Shown piece after piece: positions 13,219 through 15,015 of a stretch of 15,015 nucleotides of DNA. The DNA is taken from assembly GCA_002699335.1 (NCBI GenBank), contig PACG01000104.1, forward strand, positions 52,873 to 67,887, written 5' to 3'. Source of the DNA: Candidatus Poribacteria bacterium (GTDB lineage: Bacteria > Poribacteria > WGA-4E > UBA9662). The notes beneath the pieces were generated by a model, which worked only from the letters and a program-made list of their open reading frames with translations, did no database searches and had not been told where the DNA came from. Each line of letters starts with the position of its first letter. Within the stretch, counting starts at the first letter, position 1. Both the position numbers and the translations under genes were made by a program.

Positions 13219-14943
13219 ATGTTGCAATTGATGTGGCCCCATTTGGGTCTCTTTTTTCTATTAATTTTTCAAACTTCCATCATTAGTCAAGCTATAGCCA
13301 AACCGCTACCACAATTTGTGGACATTACCACCCACGCGGGTATCGATTTTGAACATAATAGCGGGGCCTTCGGTCAGAAGTATTTACCGGAGACGATGGG
13401 GCCTGGATGTGCTTTCATCGACTACAATAATGATGGATGGCAAGACATACTGATGGTCAATGGTAAAGACTGGCCAAATCACACAACCCAACGGCGTCAG
13501 ACGATGGCACTGTACCGAAACGACGGCGATTCTAACGGCGATGGAATTCCCGAATTCATTGACCAGACAACCTCAGCCGGCTTAGATCGCCCTTTTTACG
13601 GGTTGGGGGTGGCCGTTGCCGACTACGATAACGACGGTGATCAGGACTTTTACTTAAGTTGCTTGGATTTAGATCGGTTATTTCAAAATCAAGGTGATGG
13701 CAGTTTTCTGGATCAAACCGAAAAATCGGGTATTCGTAACCCTAGCTTTGGTACCAGTTGTGCGTGGTTTGATTACGATAACGACGGCTATTTAGACCTG
13801 TTTGTCGCCAACTATGTTGAATGGTCAATTGAGGCAGATCTGTTTTGCACCTTGGACGGAACCCACAAATCTTACTGTACGCCGGAGTCTTATAATGGTC
13901 AGTCGAGTAAACTGTTTCGGAATCGGGGAGACGGAACATTCGCCGACGTCTCTCGCATTGCCCGGATCGAGGATAAAACCAGTAAATCGTTAGGTGTTTG
14001 TATCTTCGACTTCAACACGGATGGTCTTGCCGATATTTTTGAAGCTAACGACACCCAGCCAAACAAACTTTATCAGAACAATGGTGATGGGACTTTCATT
14101 GAGCAAGGAATGATCGCTGGTGTTGCCTTTAGCGAAGACGGTAAAGCGACTGGTGCCATGGGTGTGGACGCTGGGGACTACGATGGTTCCGGACGGGAAA
14201 GCCTCGTCATCGGTAACTTTTCCAACGAGATGATTAATCTTTATCATAACGAAGGTAGCTTTTTCATTGACGATGCCCCCATCGCTCATGTTGGTAGTAG
14301 TAGTCTTTTGACACTAACATTCGGTTGCTTTTTCTTTGATTTTGATCTGGACGGCCAACTGGATATTTTCACTGCTAATGGTCACCTAGAAGATGAAATC
14401 AACACCGTACAAGGCGAAGTTACCTACGCACAGACACCACACCTATACCTCAATACAGGAAATGGTGCCTTCATTGATGTCGTGGCTAAGATTGGCCCAG
14501 ACCTACAGCGCCCGGTCGTTGGCAGAGGCACTGTTCACGGCGATATCGATAATGACGGCGATTGGGATCTACTAGTGGCGACCTGCAGTGGTCCCGTATA
14601 TCTATACCGTAACGATGCAATCACACCTGAAAATATCAACACGCCTTCTTGGATCAAGGTGCTACTGGTGGGGACAGAATCCAACCGAAACGGCATTGGG
14701 GCACAGGTTTCGATTCTGACAGTGAAGGGAAAACAGACTCGAACTTTACGATCTGGTGCTAGTTACTGTTCCCAAAGTGAACTTTCGCTTATCTTCGGAC
14801 TCGGAGAGGCGACGCTAGTCGAACGATTGGACGTCAGGTGGCCACCAACGCGAAAACATCGACAAGGCCGTCGAACTGTTCTACAAAATATCAAAGCCAA
14901 TCAACAACTGGTGATCCAAGAGGATAATATAAGTCAAGAGTAG
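13219..14943 (+). CDS. Secreted FG-GAP/VCBS repeat protein with C-terminal ASPIC/UnbV domain (CRTAC1 family)
   Basis: This 574-residue protein begins with a Sec signal peptide (hydrophobic core LGLFFLLIFQTSIIS, probable cleavage after SQAIA at 27). Calcium-binding-type FG-GAP repeats follow as a beta-propeller: DYNNDGWQD (68), DYDNDGDQD (135), DYDNDGYLD (185), DFNTDGLAD (264), DYDGSGRES (320), DFDLDGQLD (374) and DIDNDGDWD (442). The fifth is degenerate. Residues about 489-560 form an ASPIC/UnbV domain (NGIGAQVSI, LRSGASYCSQSE, FGLG, VRWPP). This architecture is that of the cartilage-acidic-protein (CRTAC1) family; bacterial members are extracellular and of unknown function, possibly carbohydrate or adhesion related. 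The ATG lies two bases after the permease stop, implying co-transcription and coupled translation, but it lacks its own Shine-Dalgarno beyond the permease end. Confidence 0.9.
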   Translation: MLQLMWPHLGLFFLLIFQTSIISQAIAKPLPQFVDITTHAGIDFEHNSGAFGQKYLPETMGPGCAFIDYNNDGWQDILMVNGKDWPNHTTQRRQTMALYRNDGDSNGDGIPEFIDQTTSAGLDRPFYGLGVAVADYDNDGDQDFYLSCLDLDRLFQNQGDGSFLDQTEKSGIRNPSFGTSCAWFDYDNDGYLDLFVANYVEWSIEADLFCTLDGTHKSYCTPESYNGQSSKLFRNRGDGTFADVSRIARIEDKTSKSLGVCIFDFNTDGLADIFEANDTQPNKLYQNNGDGTFIEQGMIAGVAFSEDGKATGAMGVDAGDYDGSGRESLVIGNFSNEMINLYHNEGSFFIDDAPIAHVGSSSLLTLTFGCFFFDFDLDGQLDIFTANGHLEDEINTVQGEVTYAQTPHLYLNTGNGAFIDVVAKIGPDLQRPVVGRGTVHGDIDNDGDWDLLVATCSGPVYLYRNDAITPENINTPSWIKVLLVGTESNRNGIGAQVSILTVKGKQTRTLRSGASYCSQSELSLIFGLGEATLVERLDVRWPPTRKHRQGRRTVLQNIKANQQLVIQEDNISQE

Positions 14944-14994
14944 CGAATTGAAAAGGGATGAAGAACACTAAATTCAACATTCCAAATTCTAAAC

Positions 14995-14999
14995 AGGAG
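14995..14999 (+). promoter_or_regulatory. Ribosome binding site of the next gene
   Basis: AGGAG lies eight bases before a GTG at 15008 and 52 bases after the FG-GAP gene. Confidence 0.45.
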
Positions 15000-15007
15000 T
15001 ACAAATA

Positions 15008-15015
15008 GTGGAACT
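15008..15015 (+). CDS. Start of a downstream gene, cut by the window edge
   Basis: A GTG at 15008-15010 follows a well-spaced AGGAG. Only two codons are visible, so identity is unknown. It is probably co-transcribed with the permease and FG-GAP genes. Confidence 0.35.

Noticed and set aside
13400..14600. Repeated GATAACGACGG-like units as a DNA repeat or array
   Set aside because: They encode the calcium-binding DxDxDG loops of the FG-GAP propeller and are explained by the protein repeats.
1..15015. CRISPR array, tRNA, rRNA or prophage module
   Set aside because: No regularly spaced repeats, no cloverleaf or rRNA-like sequence and no phage structural genes were seen on either strand.

Overview
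This 15 kb window is a bacterial chromosomal segment with moderate GC and AT-rich gaps. It mixes metabolic genes with decayed transposases. The combination of a DUF6785/DUF6784-type polytopic membrane protein, a phytanoyl-CoA-dioxygenase-like protein and a secreted CRTAC1-type FG-GAP/ASPIC protein fits uncultured marine or sponge-associated lineages such as Candidatus Poribacteria. That is an inference from family repertoire; no rRNA, tRNA or phylogenetic marker is present to prove it.

Layout. Positions 1-2081 hold an upstream edge fragment and a 641-residue multi-pass membrane protein. A convergent 60-residue two-helix membrane protein follows at 2131-2313. Positions 2314-3956 carry no intact gene, but the minus strand from about 2763 to 3265 reads as a frameshifted IS5-superfamily (DDE_Tnp_4 type) transposase, and about 3300-3480 as a possible IS3-type OrfA remnant. 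Positions 3957-7709 hold the metabolic core: sdhA (flavoprotein), sdhB (long iron-sulfur subunit) and sdhE (CCG-domain subunit). Together they make a non-classical type-E succinate:quinone or fumarate reductase with no SdhC/SdhD membrane anchor. Immediately after sdhE, the minus strand 7756-8523 is a second decayed IS5-family transposase, of a different subgroup (DUF4096 N-terminus, QSVKT motif). An orphan ribosome binding site and start codon lie between sdhE and this remnant.

Positions 8838-9968 encode a NagA-like N-acetylglucosamine-6-phosphate deacetylase, 10339-10935 a compact rhomboid protease and 11223-12056 a PhyH-family oxygenase. Positions 12206-14943 hold a tightly spaced pair: a lone RbsC-type sugar ABC permease and a secreted FG-GAP/ASPIC protein. 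A further gene probably starts at 15008. All intact genes except the 60-residue one are on the plus strand.

The best candidates for closer study are the anchorless sdhABE complex, with an SdhB cysteine pattern expected for an extra [4Fe-4S] cluster and a variant first CCG motif in SdhE, and its position between two unrelated transposon fossils. I see no CRISPR array, phage module or clearly new multi-gene system.
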